This document shows positions 1 to 8,872 of a stretch of DNA of 64,000 bases, piece after piece (position 1 is the stretch's first letter; every line of letters begins with the position of its first letter). A model generated the notes under the pieces. The model saw only the letters and a program-made list of their open reading frames with translations. It was not told the DNA's origin and did no database searches. The stretch covers positions 124,001 through 188,000 of the forward strand of contig NZ_LMDC01000001.1 in assembly GCF_001425705.1 (NCBI RefSeq), read 5' to 3'. This DNA comes from Pelomonas sp. Root1217. GTDB taxonomy: Bacteria; Pseudomonadota; Gammaproteobacteria; Burkholderiales; Burkholderiaceae_C. The position numbers were made by a program, and so were the translations under genes.

Positions 1-642
1 GCGCACCAGATGATTGCCAAGCTGCCGGCCAATGTGGAGGTGGATGACCTGATCCAGGTCGGGCTGATCGGCCTGACCGACGCGCTGTCGCGCTTCGATG
101 CCGAGCAGGGCGTGCAGTTCGAGACCTTCGCCACCCAGCGCATCCGCGGCGCCATGCTCGACGAGTTGCGCGGCGGTGACTGGATGAGCCGCGGCACACG
201 CCGCCAGCAGCGCGAGATCGAAGTCGCGGTGCACAAGGTCGAGCAGCGCCTCGGCCGTGCGCCGCGCGAGGATGAGATCGCTGCCGAGATGGGCCTGCCG
301 CTGGCGGAATACCAGGAGCTGCTTGGCAAGGTGCGAGGTACCCAGCTGGTCTATCTGGAAGACATGTCGGGCGCCGACGGCGACAACGACTATCTCGACC
401 GCCATGTGGCCGACGAGGGCGCCAACCCGGTCGCCCAGCTGCAGGACCACCGCATGCGCGAGGCGCTGGTGGCCGCCATCAAGAACCTGCCCGAACGCGA
501 GCAGTTCGTCATGAGCATGTACTACGAGCACGACATGAATCTCAAGGAGATTGCGGCCGTGCTCAAGGTCACGGAGTCCCGCGTGTGCCAGTTGCACAGT
601 CAGTCGATTGCAAGGTTGCGCGTTAAGCTGCGTGACTGGTAA
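1..642 (+). CDS. fliA: RNA polymerase sigma factor FliA (sigma-28), 5' end missing
   Basis: Flagellar sigma factor that directs RNA polymerase to late flagellar and chemotaxis promoters. The reading frame is open from base 1, so the start lies outside the window; 213 residues are visible. The first residues (MIAKLPANVEVDDLIQ) match the region 2 core-binding part of FliA, followed by the region 3 segment and a region 4 helix-turn-helix near the C-terminus (LKEIAAVLKVTESRVCQLHS). Only the first 25-30 residues should be missing compared with the family length of about 240. A soluble chemoreceptor gene follows 51 bases downstream on the same strand. The cognate anti-sigma factor FlgM is encoded at 31384, and a promoter matching the sigma-28 consensus precedes it. 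Identification is firm. Confidence 0.96.
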   Translation, partial: AHQMIAKLPANVEVDDLIQVGLIGLTDALSRFDAEQGVQFETFATQRIRGAMLDELRGGDWMSRGTRRQQREIEVAVHKVEQRLGRAPREDEIAAEMGLPLAEYQELLGKVRGTQLVYLEDMSGADGDNDYLDRHVADEGANPVAQLQDHRMREALVAAIKNLPEREQFVMSMYYEHDMNLKEIAAVLKVTESRVCQLHSQSIARLRVKLRDW

Positions 643-693
643 TCCACGGGGCCGCTTCTTGCCGAGCCCCGGCCAATAAGCGGGGACAAATGC

Positions 694-2040
694 ATGTTCA
701 AGTGGCCCAAGGGCGGGAGTTCTTCCCCCGCCATCACTCGGGATGAGCCGGTCCGGCGAGATGACAGTGCGGCGTTGAATGTCGTCAAGCGGCTGGCCCG
801 CTCGATTTCCACGGTCGGCAAGGATGCCGCGGAAGTGCGCGGTGCCCTGGAAGATACCCAGCGCATCGTGCAGGCCCAGAGCCAGGCCATGCAGGCCCTG
901 GCCCAGCAGCTCAACCAGATCGGTCAGGCGCAGACCGCCATCACCACCGCCACCGCCCAGAGCACCGCCGCCGTTCAGCGGGCCCGTGGAGCACTCGGCG
1001 TCGTCGGTGGCGAGGTCGTCGGCATGGCGTCCACGCTGGCCCAGGTGTCAGGCGCCGCGGCCGAGATCACCAAGATTTCGTTGCAGACCCGGCTGGTCGC
1101 CTTCAATGCCGCCGTCGAGGCCAAGCATGCGGGCGATGCTGGGCGCGGTTTCGCTGTCGTTGCCGAGGCGGTCAAAGCCCTGGCCGGCCAGGTCGAGTCC
1201 TCGTCCAAGGCCATCGTCAGCGCCATCGCCAGCCTGCAGGAGCGTATCGACCGCTTCAGCGCCGAGCTGACCGAGAACCCGTCCAAGCCCAGCCAGATCC
1301 ACGCCGCCTTCCATGAGGTCGAGCAGGACGTGCAGCGCATTTCTGCATCGGCCGGCGAGAGCGGCCAGCAGATGAGCCTGCTCAATGAGCGCGCCCATGA
1401 GCTGGAGCGCGAGGTGTCCCAGGCCTCGCACGGGCTCAAGGTGGCCTTCGACGGCAGCGACCGTTTCCTGCGCATGTCCGAGGAGCTGGTCGAGCAGATC
1501 GCCGAGAGCGGTGTCGAGGTCGACGACATGCCCTTCATTCGCACGGCACAGGCCGCCGCCGCGGAGATCAGCGGGCTCCTCGAAGAGGCGCTGCGCAGCG
1601 GCCAGATCAGCCAGGCCGACCTGTTCGACGACAAATATCGCCCCATCGACGGCACCAGCCCGCAGCAGCACACGACGCGCTTCTGCCAGTTGACCGACCG
1701 CCTCTTCCCCGCCGTGCAGGAGAAGATGCTGGCCTTCAGCGACAAGGTGGTGTTCTGCATTGCGGCCGACCGCAATGGGTATATCGCGACGCACAACCGC
1801 AAGTACTGCCAGCCGCAGCGCCCGGGCGACACAGTCTGGAACACGGCCAACAGCCGCTACCGCCGCATCTTCAACGACCGCACCGGCCTGGCGTCGGCGC
1901 GCAACACGCGCCCTTTTCTGCTGCAGACCTATCGCCGCGACATGGGGGGTGGCCGCTTCGTCATCCTGAAGGAAGCCGCGGCGCCCATCATCGTCGCCGG
2001 CAAGCACTGGGGCGGCTTGCGCCTGGCGTTCAATTTCTGA
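694..2040 (+). CDS. Soluble methyl-accepting chemotaxis protein with C-terminal Cache-like domain
   Basis: Cytoplasmic chemoreceptor of 448 residues. No transmembrane segment is visible. The N-terminal two thirds is a helical coiled coil with the signalling hairpin tip at about residues 130-165 (LVAFNAAVEAKHAG, GRGFAVVAEAVKAL), which binds CheA and CheW. The C-terminal part, from about residue 310, looks like a small PAS/Cache-type sensor (FCIAADRNGYIATHN, then FVILKEAAAPIIV near the end), so sensing and signalling are in the reverse of the usual order. The hairpin tip and its contact residues are what the MCP family requires; the sensor assignment is an inference from pattern. It lies 51 bases downstream of fliA and probably shares its transcription. 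The ligand is unknown. Confidence 0.9.
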   Translation: MFKWPKGGSSSPAITRDEPVRRDDSAALNVVKRLARSISTVGKDAAEVRGALEDTQRIVQAQSQAMQALAQQLNQIGQAQTAITTATAQSTAAVQRARGALGVVGGEVVGMASTLAQVSGAAAEITKISLQTRLVAFNAAVEAKHAGDAGRGFAVVAEAVKALAGQVESSSKAIVSAIASLQERIDRFSAELTENPSKPSQIHAAFHEVEQDVQRISASAGESGQQMSLLNERAHELEREVSQASHGLKVAFDGSDRFLRMSEELVEQIAESGVEVDDMPFIRTAQAAAAEISGLLEEALRSGQISQADLFDDKYRPIDGTSPQQHTTRFCQLTDRLFPAVQEKMLAFSDKVVFCIAADRNGYIATHNRKYCQPQRPGDTVWNTANSRYRRIFNDRTGLASARNTRPFLLQTYRRDMGGGRFVILKEAAAPIIVAGKHWGGLRLAFNF

Positions 2041-2047
2041 TCGGAAG

Positions 2048-4090
2048 CTACTGCACGGTGACGAAGAAGCTCGATGCATCCTGCCCAGCCACCACGGTCG
2101 CCCCATTGCTGCTGATCGAGCTGAACGCACCGCTGAGGCCGCCGCTGGCCTGGATCAGCACGAGCTTCTGCCCCCGGGCGTAGCTGCCGCTGAAGTTCAG
2201 CACCAGGCTGCCACCGAGCATGGCGGGCCCGGCAACGCTGACATGGTCGTGGGTGACGCCGGGTGCAGTGCCGGCGATAGAGAGCGTGAGCTGGCCGGTC
2301 GCGCCCTGCCGGAAGCTACCCACCAGCGCCAGTTCATGCTGGCCGCTGGCCAGCCCCAGGGCCGCGTTGCTGACGACGTCGCCCGTGCCCATCGCATTGG
2401 CGCTGCCAGCCCAGGTGGTGCCCCCATTGAGCAGCGTGGTACCTCTGTAGCTGTTGTTCTGCAGCGTGAGCGCAGCAGCGCCGTTGTGAGCTAGGCTGCC
2501 ACTGCCGCTGATGTTGGACAGCGTGATTGCGGTCGTGGTGTTCTGGACGATCAACTTGCCGTCGTTGACGATGGCATTGCTCGCCAGGCCATTGGGCGAC
2601 TCGGCCGTCAGCAGGCTGGCGTCACCGCTGTAGGTAGCCTGCAGGAAGGTCGATTTGCCCTTGCTCGCATTGACGGTGATGTAGTTCAGCGGCACGGGTG
2701 TTCCTGTGCCCAGGCGCAGGATGGCGTTGGCGCCGATGGTCGTGGTGCCGTTGTAGTTCTGTGGTTGGGCGAAGGTCACGTCGTTGCCTGGCGTCGGCAT
2801 GATCTTGACGTTGCCCGTACCGACCGCGCCGTCCCGGTGCGGGCCTCCCCCGCCGCCGGTGATGCCCACGTGCAGCGTCACCGGTCCGTTGTAGTTGAAG
2901 GCCAGCGTGCCGCTGCGCAGGTTGATATAGGCGTTCTTCTTGCCAAGCGGCGGGTAGGGGTCGGCCGGCGACGGTGCCGACGGCAGAAAGAAGTTGGCAT
3001 GTGTGCCGTCGCCCCATTGGACGATGCCGGCGCCGCGCTCGATGTTGATGCCGCGGTAGCTGCCGTCGTTGCCGTTGACGTCGTTCGCGCCGCCCCGGTA
3101 GATGACCTTGGCGAAGTTCAGGCTGGGGTCGCTCAGGCCCGGGTCGAGCAGGTTGGGATGGTTGTGCGGGCTGTTGTCGGTGTGGCTGTAGACGCCCGAC
3201 ATGACGATGGTCGACGGGCCGATGGCGTGGAAGTTGATGTCGTTCCCGTAGGCCGCTTCATAGATGTTCTGCGTCACCGTGACGACGCTGCCTGGCGGGC
3301 TCCAGACCAGCCATGAGCCTTCGTTGAGGACCGCCTTGGCATTGGCCAGCGATGCAGCGACATGGTTGCTGCCGAAATCCTGCCCCACGGTGAGAGCGAG
3401 CACACCCGAGTAGGTATTGACGCCACCCGATGAGTTGCCGCCCCAGACGTCCGGGGCCTGGACGATGCTGCCGCTGCCGCTGATCTGGCCCAGCAGCACG
3501 AACTGCGCACTGCTGAGGATGATCGTGCCGTTGTTCAGGATGTTGTTGAGGTTGATCTCCCCGTTGATCAGACTCGCGTCATTCTTGCTGTCGGACGTCG
3601 CGATGACGTTGGGGGAGCTGTCGGCACTGGTGTTGGTGCCGATCTGCAACGTGACGCCGGGATCGATGGTCAGCACCGGCGGGTTCAAGCCGGTGCGGGT
3701 CAGCGCGTAGCCCGCGCCGGGATAGATGGTCTTTTTGATGACCTGGACTTGCTGGGCCGCCGGTAGCGTGAACGTGCTGGTGCGCGTGATGGTCAGCGTG
3801 CCCGTGCCGGCGGCGGGCATGAGGCGCAACGTGCCTTGTCCGCTGATGACACCGGAATAAGTCGTCGTGCCCGCGGGCAGCTTGATGACGGCGCTACCGT
3901 CCAGCGTGATGTCGCGATTGGCGAGAACGTCCGCTGTGATATCTCTGGTGGCCTGGACCGCCTGGGCGGAGGCGTCCGCTGTCGAGCTCGTGCTCTGGGC
4001 GTCCCCACCGCCGCCACAGGCCGTCGTGAGGACGGCGCAGCCGGCCAACAAGATTCCGCGCCGGCTGGCGCCAGTAAAGGTCGAACGCAA
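2048..4090 (-). CDS. Predicted outer-membrane lipoprotein with autotransporter-type beta-strand repeats
   Basis: Exported protein of 680 residues. It begins with a basic segment, a hydrophobic core and a lipobox (LTTAC) with the cysteine at about residue 25 followed by a glycine run, as in many lipoproteins. The body has several glycine/threonine/asparagine-rich units of the autotransporter-associated beta-strand type (YSGVISGQGTLRL, YNGTTTIGANAILRLG, YRGTTLLNGGTTW), which predict a right-handed beta-helix. No C-terminal beta-barrel translocator is present; the chain ends in a short strand-rich segment (SFFVTVQ). It therefore looks like a lipid-anchored passenger rather than a classical autotransporter. 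It is convergent with the chemoreceptor gene, seven bases apart. Function unknown; adhesion or a surface role is only a guess. Confidence 0.8.
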   Translation of the reverse strand: MRSTFTGASRRGILLAGCAVLTTACGGGGDAQSTSSTADASAQAVQATRDITADVLANRDITLDGSAVIKLPAGTTTYSGVISGQGTLRLMPAAGTGTLTITRTSTFTLPAAQQVQVIKKTIYPGAGYALTRTGLNPPVLTIDPGVTLQIGTNTSADSSPNVIATSDSKNDASLINGEINLNNILNNGTIILSSAQFVLLGQISGSGSIVQAPDVWGGNSSGGVNTYSGVLALTVGQDFGSNHVAASLANAKAVLNEGSWLVWSPPGSVVTVTQNIYEAAYGNDINFHAIGPSTIVMSGVYSHTDNSPHNHPNLLDPGLSDPSLNFAKVIYRGGANDVNGNDGSYRGINIERGAGIVQWGDGTHANFFLPSAPSPADPYPPLGKKNAYINLRSGTLAFNYNGPVTLHVGITGGGGGPHRDGAVGTGNVKIMPTPGNDVTFAQPQNYNGTTTIGANAILRLGTGTPVPLNYITVNASKGKSTFLQATYSGDASLLTAESPNGLASNAIVNDGKLIVQNTTTAITLSNISGSGSLAHNGAAALTLQNNSYRGTTLLNGGTTWAGSANAMGTGDVVSNAALGLASGQHELALVGSFRQGATGQLTLSIAGTAPGVTHDHVSVAGPAMLGGSLVLNFSGSYARGQKLVLIQASGGLSGAFSSISSNGATVVAGQDASSFFVTVQ

Positions 4091-4253
4091 GGAGGCTCCT
4101 GCTGCATGGTCTGCGAGCGCCGGTTGCCGCGCCCGCGCGCATCATGCCGGCGAGCCCGCTCTCGGTCGGAGCGCCAATTGCAACTTTCCGTTCACTCCAG
4201 GGGAACCGCGTCAAAGTTGGCGTGCAGCCTGTTTTGGCACGCGCCCGTGCAAA

Positions 4254-6110
4254 TCACTCCGCGATACACGCCCGGTTCTTGCCGGTGTGCTTGGCCTCGT
4301 ACAGGGCCACGTCGGCGCGGTCCAATGCGGCCTCCAGCGTCTCGCCGGGGCGGTAAAGCGTGACGCCGGCCGAGAAGGTCACGAAGACATCCTTGCCTTC
4401 GTGGTTGAACAGCGCGCTGGACAACGAGCGCTGCAGCCGCACGAGCACCTGCTGGGCCTCGTCCAGCGGCGTGTTGGGCAGCATCAGCACGAACTCTTCG
4501 CCACCGTAGCGAGCCACCATGTCGCCAGGGCGGAGGGACGCCTGGGTGCGCTCGGCCAGCGACTTCAGCGCGATGTCGCCGGCGTGGTGGCCGAGGCTGT
4601 CATTGAGCTTCTTGAAGTTGTCGATGTCCAGCAAAGCCAGGGCCACGCGAGTTGACTCCCGTTCGGCCTTGGCCTGCTCGATGCCAAAGGCCTGGATCAG
4701 GCCGCGGCGGTTGGCCACTTGTGTGAGCTGGTCGGTGTGGACTTCGTTGGACAGGCGGCGCAGTTCGCCCTCCAGCTCGTCGACACGCTGGTTCAGCGCG
4801 GCCGCGCGGTCGTGCTCGAGCGTCAGGCGCGCCTGAGTCTGGGACACCAGGCTCTGCACGCTGCGGCTCTCCTCGACCATCTCGCGCACGGTGCCGGTCA
4901 GGCTTTCCAGCGAATCGGCCTGCTCGATGGCCTCGGCATAGCGGCCGACACTGCTCTGGAAGCGGTCGGTGTGCTGGCCCAGCTCACCGAGTTCGGCCAG
5001 CATGCGCTGGATGAGGCCCTTCAATGAGTCTCGCGCCTTGGAGCGTTCCTCGCGCAGCGCGCGCTGGCGCTCGCGTGTGCCCGACAGCAGTTCGGACACG
5101 GTGCGCACGCCGCGGCCCGACAGGCCTTGGGCGAGTGTGTTGTTCATCGCCTCGGCCTGGCCTCGGGCCCAGGAGTCGTCCTCGGCCAGATCGACGAGGC
5201 TGCCGCTGAGTTCGCGGCACAGGCCGCCCAGTTCATCGAAGAGATGGCGGCGGTGGTCCAGCAGGTGGCGCGCGCGCAGGCACAGCGCCGCCATCTGCGT
5301 GGCGCGCTCAGGGCTGGCACCATGAGATTTCAGTTCGGCCTGTGCGGCGTCGAGCTCGCGCATCAACGCGTCGGCCGGCGTTGCCTCGGTCTGCGGCGAG
5401 CGCAGCGCATGGCGCACGGTGCCGTTCAGCTCGCTGCTGACGTCGGCCCAGTGGGGGCTGGTATCGACCGGCGCCGGCGTGTCGCGCAGGCCGGTGCGGC
5501 TCAGCTCCCCAAATCCAGTGCTCTCGCGGAATCCCGTCTCGGCAAAGGTGCTCTCGGAGAAGAACTGGCTGGGTGTGCCACCGTCCTCATCCGTCTCCAC
5601 GCCGCTGCCGTCGCCGTCCTTGTCCCAGCTCGCGACGAGCTGGCCCAGGCGCTTGACGAGTTTGCCGCTGTCGTTGCGGCCCAGCTCCAGCACGCGGCTG
5701 ACGCCATCCTTCTTGCGCGCCAGCGTCCAGTGCTTGCCACCGCGCTCCAGGCCGCGCACCAGGCGCTCGATGGCCTGGGCCAGGGCCTCGGCCTGGGCCG
5801 CGGGACCGGCCACGTCGAGCAGCTTGTCGACCTGGCGTTGCAACTCGTCGAGCTTTTGCTCACGCAAGGCGGTCTGCAGCTCCTGGCGCGTGCTGCCCGA
5901 GGGCAGGGCCAGGCTGATCAGCTTGGACATCAGCTGCTGGAGGCGCTCGGAGACGGCGCTGTTGGCGCCGCCGGCGGCCGGTGCCGGCTCGCCGCCATTT
6001 TCGATGGCGTAGGCACGCGCGTAGTTTTCGGGGGTAGGTTCCAGCCGGGCCTGGGCGAGGCGTTGCAGCGCGGCCTTGGCCAGTTGGGCCGGCGGCAGTT
6101 GCGAACGCAT
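4254..6110 (-). CDS. Diguanylate cyclase (GGDEF domain)
   Basis: Makes cyclic di-GMP from two GTP. The 618-residue protein has a long helical N-terminal half, starting with a segment common in burkholderial cyclases (LEPTPENYARAYA), then coiled coil, then a C-terminal GGDEF domain. The active-site motif GGEEF is intact at about residue 535 and an inhibitory RxxD site (RPGD) stands five residues before it, so product feedback inhibition is expected. No membrane segment is visible, so it should be cytoplasmic. Its start codon overlaps the stop of the upstream REC-GGDEF-EAL gene (TAATG), which points to translational coupling in a three-gene operon with the Hpt gene. The input signal is unknown. 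Confidence 0.93.
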   Translation of the reverse strand: MRSQLPPAQLAKAALQRLAQARLEPTPENYARAYAIENGGEPAPAAGGANSAVSERLQQLMSKLISLALPSGSTRQELQTALREQKLDELQRQVDKLLDVAGPAAQAEALAQAIERLVRGLERGGKHWTLARKKDGVSRVLELGRNDSGKLVKRLGQLVASWDKDGDGSGVETDEDGGTPSQFFSESTFAETGFRESTGFGELSRTGLRDTPAPVDTSPHWADVSSELNGTVRHALRSPQTEATPADALMRELDAAQAELKSHGASPERATQMAALCLRARHLLDHRRHLFDELGGLCRELSGSLVDLAEDDSWARGQAEAMNNTLAQGLSGRGVRTVSELLSGTRERQRALREERSKARDSLKGLIQRMLAELGELGQHTDRFQSSVGRYAEAIEQADSLESLTGTVREMVEESRSVQSLVSQTQARLTLEHDRAAALNQRVDELEGELRRLSNEVHTDQLTQVANRRGLIQAFGIEQAKAERESTRVALALLDIDNFKKLNDSLGHHAGDIALKSLAERTQASLRPGDMVARYGGEEFVLMLPNTPLDEAQQVLVRLQRSLSSALFNHEGKDVFVTFSAGVTLYRPGETLEAALDRADVALYEAKHTGKNRACIAE

Positions 6111-8332
6111 TACCGTTGCCCGCGAGATGCCGCGTCGGTACTGCCGTCGGCCTGCGTGATCCAGGGGGCCTTGCGTGGCAGCACGGTCTGGGCGATCCAG
6201 CGCTCCAGCTCATCCGCCGGTAGCGCCTTGCTGAACAGGAAGCCCTGCATCAGCGAGCAGCCCAGGCGGTGCAGCACTTCCATCTGGCGCAGCGTCTCGA
6301 CGCCCTCGGCAATGACGCGCAGGCCCAGCGCCCGCGCCAGCGCAATGATGGCCGTGACGACGGCCGAGCTCTGCGGCGTGATGCCGAGATCGCGCACAAA
6401 GGTGCGGTCGACCTTGACCTCGGAGATGGGCAGCGTCGTCAGATAGGCGAGTGATGAATAGCCGGTGCCGAAGTCGTCGATGGAGATCTCGACGCCCACT
6501 TCGTTCAGGCGGTGCAGGGACGGGATGACGTTCTGCAGGTCCTTCATCAGGTTGTTCTCGGTGATCTCAAGCTGGATCGACCGGTGCGGCACGCCATAGG
6601 CGCTGACGCACTGGTGGATGTGCTCGACGAGATCGGTGCGCTCGAACAGCCTGCTGGGCAGGTTGACGGCGATGGAGTCGCTGAAGCCGAACTGCAGCGA
6701 CCACAGCTTGGCTTGGCGGGCCGCCTCCTTCAGCGCCCATTCGGACAGCGGCACGATGAGGCCGGTTTCCTCGGCCAGCGGGATGAAGTCGGCCGGCGGT
6801 ACCAGCACATTACCGCGCTGCCAGCGCATCAGCGCCTCGGCGCCCACCATGCGGGCGGCGCGCACGTCGATCTTGGGCTGGTAGTGCAGCACGATCTCGT
6901 TGCGCTCCAGCGCCTTGTGCAGGGCGCTTTCCAGCTCGAGCTTTTGCTTGCCGTGGCCGGCCAGCTGCGGCGAATAGACGGCCGAGGCGTTGCGGCCCTG
7001 GCTCTTGACCGCGTACATGGCCACGTCGGAGTTGCGCAGCAGGTCGGCCATGGTCTGGCCGTCGCGCGGGTACAGGGCAATGCCGACGCTGGCCGTGACG
7101 AAGCATTCCTGGCCGCCGACGAAGATGGGTTCGCGCAGGGCGTCAAGCACGCGCTGGGCGACGCGCTCGGCATCGCGCTCATCGGTCACCTCGGGCAGCA
7201 GGGCGACGAACTCGTCGCCACCCAGGCGCCCCACGGCCTCCAGGCCGCGGTGGCTGCGGTTGCCCAGGCCGTCGAGCACGCCTTCCAGGATCTGGTCGGA
7301 ATGGCGCACGCAGCTGCGCAGGCGCCGGCCCACCTCGACGAGGAGTTCGTCGCCGGCGGCGTGACCCAGGGTGTCGTTGATGACCTTGAAGCGGTCGAGG
7401 TCGATCAGCAGCAGGCCCACCTCGTGGCCGCCGCGGCGCGCGCTCTCGATGGCGCGCTCGACACGGTAGATCAGCTGGCGGCGATTCGGCAGGCCGGTCA
7501 GCGCGTCGAAATGGGCGAGCTGGCGGATGCGGTCCTCGGCCTGGCGACGGTCGGTCACGTCCTGCAGGATGCCGGTGTAGCCGTTGACGCCGCCCTGTTC
7601 ATTGAATTCGGGCTCGGCCTCGATGTGGACGACGCGCTGGCGACCGTCGGGCAGGATCAGCGGCAGGTCGGTGACCAGCACCGAGGTATGGGCGATGACG
7701 TCGCGCAGCAGGCGCAGGAAGACATGGCGGTCATCGGCCGGCACCATGCGCATGACGCCGATGAAGTCCAGCCGGTCCTGCGGGCCGCGGCCGAAGACGC
7801 GCAGGCCCTCGGCGGAAATGACGAAGCTGGCGGCCGTGTCGCGCCACCATTCAAAGCTGCCCATGCGCGCCAGATCCTGGGCGCGCGCCAGCTTGGCCTT
7901 GCTGCGCTCCAGCTCCAGCCGCGTGCGCGAGCTGCGCAGCAGATAGCGCAGCCGGCCGTCGAGCAGGCTCCACTGCGGCGACTTGACGAAGAAGTCGGTC
8001 GCACCGGCCTGGTAGGCGCGGTTGATGGAGGCCTCGTCGTCCAGACCGGTCAGCATCAGCACGGGCAGGGATTCGAAGCCAGGCGTGGCGCGCAGCAGCG
8101 AGCAGGTTTCGAAGCCGTCGAGTTCAGGCATCAGCGCGTCCAGCACGACGACGTCGGGCGTGCGTGCGGACAGCAGCCCCAGGGCCTCGCTGCCGCTGGA
8201 GGCTTCGGTGACTTCAAAGCCGCGCTCGCGCAGCGCGGCGGCGGTCAACAGCAGATTGACCTCGTCGTCGTCCACCAACAGCACGCGCGGGCGCGGCGGG
8301 AGGTCGTCGAGGGCTTGACCGGTAGGCAGCAT
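6110..8332 (-). CDS. Response regulator with PAS-like, GGDEF and EAL domains
   Basis: Predicted 740-residue protein that could both make and break cyclic di-GMP. Order: receiver domain at residues 14-130 (VLLVDDDEVN, phosphoacceptor in VVVLDALMPELDG), a PAS-like region at about 150-285, a GGDEF domain with intact GGDEF at about 371, and an EAL domain with the EAL signature (AEALMRW) near 498 and a DDFGTGYSSL loop. Between the RHSD inhibitory site and the GGDEF motif there is an extra stretch of about 19 residues not present in typical GGDEF domains. I chose the ATG at 8332 because it directly precedes the receiver domain and lies 7 bases after the Hpt gene; a longer reading upstream would overlap that gene. 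Phosphotransfer from the adjacent Hpt protein is an inference from position. Confidence 0.92.
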   Translation of the reverse strand: MLPTGQALDDLPPRPRVLLVDDDEVNLLLTAAALRERGFEVTEASSGSEALGLLSARTPDVVVLDALMPELDGFETCSLLRATPGFESLPVLMLTGLDDEASINRAYQAGATDFFVKSPQWSLLDGRLRYLLRSSRTRLELERSKAKLARAQDLARMGSFEWWRDTAASFVISAEGLRVFGRGPQDRLDFIGVMRMVPADDRHVFLRLLRDVIAHTSVLVTDLPLILPDGRQRVVHIEAEPEFNEQGGVNGYTGILQDVTDRRQAEDRIRQLAHFDALTGLPNRRQLIYRVERAIESARRGGHEVGLLLIDLDRFKVINDTLGHAAGDELLVEVGRRLRSCVRHSDQILEGVLDGLGNRSHRGLEAVGRLGGDEFVALLPEVTDERDAERVAQRVLDALREPIFVGGQECFVTASVGIALYPRDGQTMADLLRNSDVAMYAVKSQGRNASAVYSPQLAGHGKQKLELESALHKALERNEIVLHYQPKIDVRAARMVGAEALMRWQRGNVLVPPADFIPLAEETGLIVPLSEWALKEAARQAKLWSLQFGFSDSIAVNLPSRLFERTDLVEHIHQCVSAYGVPHRSIQLEITENNLMKDLQNVIPSLHRLNEVGVEISIDDFGTGYSSLAYLTTLPISEVKVDRTFVRDLGITPQSSAVVTAIIALARALGLRVIAEGVETLRQMEVLHRLGCSLMQGFLFSKALPADELERWIAQTVLPRKAPWITQADGSTDAASRGQR

Positions 8333-8339
8333 GCTTCTC

Positions 8340-8708
8340 TTAGAGCAACGCGGCCAGGGCCGCGCGTACCTGTTGGATGTCTTGGAGCATAGCGTCCAAC
8401 TGTTCGGAAAGGCCGTCCACGCGGCCATCGCGCACCATGGTTTCGATGTCGGCGCAGCGCGCAGACAGCGCCATGGCGCCCAGGCTCGCCGACGAGGATT
8501 TCAGCGTGTGGCTCACGTGGCGCACGACGGTGAGGTCAGGTGTGGCGCCTTCACGGGCACGGGCGAGGTCGGGCAGCAAACGGTCCAGTGAGTTGGAGAA
8601 CGCCGCCACGACGCGTTCCAGCAGCTTGTTGCCGCCGCTCGGGTCGAGCTCCCGCAGGCGACGAATCGCCTCGGGATCGAGCAGGGCTGCGGGCTGTGAG
8701 GCGGTCAT
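8340..8708 (-). CDS. Hpt domain phosphotransfer protein
   Basis: Single-domain histidine phosphotransfer protein of 122 residues. The phosphorylatable histidine lies in the classical motif HTLKSSSASLG at about residue 67, inside a helical bundle. Such proteins shuttle phosphoryl groups between hybrid kinases and response regulators. It is first in an operon with the REC-GGDEF-EAL gene (7-base gap) and the GGDEF cyclase, and is divergent from a membrane histidine kinase at 8873. A relay from that kinase through Hpt to the receiver of the next gene is plausible, but the kinase has no receiver domain of its own, so this remains a hypothesis. Confidence 0.9.
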   Translation of the reverse strand: MTASQPAALLDPEAIRRLRELDPSGGNKLLERVVAAFSNSLDRLLPDLARAREGATPDLTVVRHVSHTLKSSSASLGAMALSARCADIETMVRDGRVDGLSEQLDAMLQDIQQVRAALAALL

Positions 8709-8743
8709 GGACTGGTCTGCGGGTCAGGGACTCGGCACGCCTA

Positions 8744-8771
8744 AATGTATCTCGGGTGGGAGGGGGGTCAA
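8744..8771 (-). promoter_or_regulatory. Candidate sigma-70 promoter for the Hpt operon
   Basis: On the minus strand a TTGACC box (8766-8771) and a TACATT box (8744-8749) are separated by 16 bases, about 36 bases upstream of the Hpt start codon. This resembles a vegetative promoter. It is a pattern match only. Confidence 0.3.
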
Positions 8772-8872
8772 ACGCGAAGGAATGCACACTTTCGGCCGGC
8801 CGCGCTGTGGTTATTGACATCGGGCGACACCGGGCATGCCCAGGCCCTGTTGCCGGGGAAGCGCTGCCTACA

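Noticed and set aside
653-679. GCCAATAA (672-679) as a sigma-28 promoter for the chemoreceptor gene
   Set aside because: The -10 box is close, but the eight bases at the required -35 position do not resemble TCAAGTTT.
1048-2130. Long minus-strand open frame opposite the chemoreceptor gene
   Set aside because: High GC produces long antisense frames; its translation has no family signature and the plus strand encodes a clear chemoreceptor.
4235-4252. Sigma-54-like sequence TGGCACGCGCCCGTGCA
   Set aside because: The GG and GC elements are one base too far apart for the strict sigma-54 spacing, and it points away from both neighbouring genes.
6512-8392. 626-codon plus-strand open frame opposite the REC-GGDEF-EAL gene
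   Set aside because: Composition (alanine, glycine, glutamine runs) is that of a shadow frame; the minus strand has intact GGDEF and EAL motifs.
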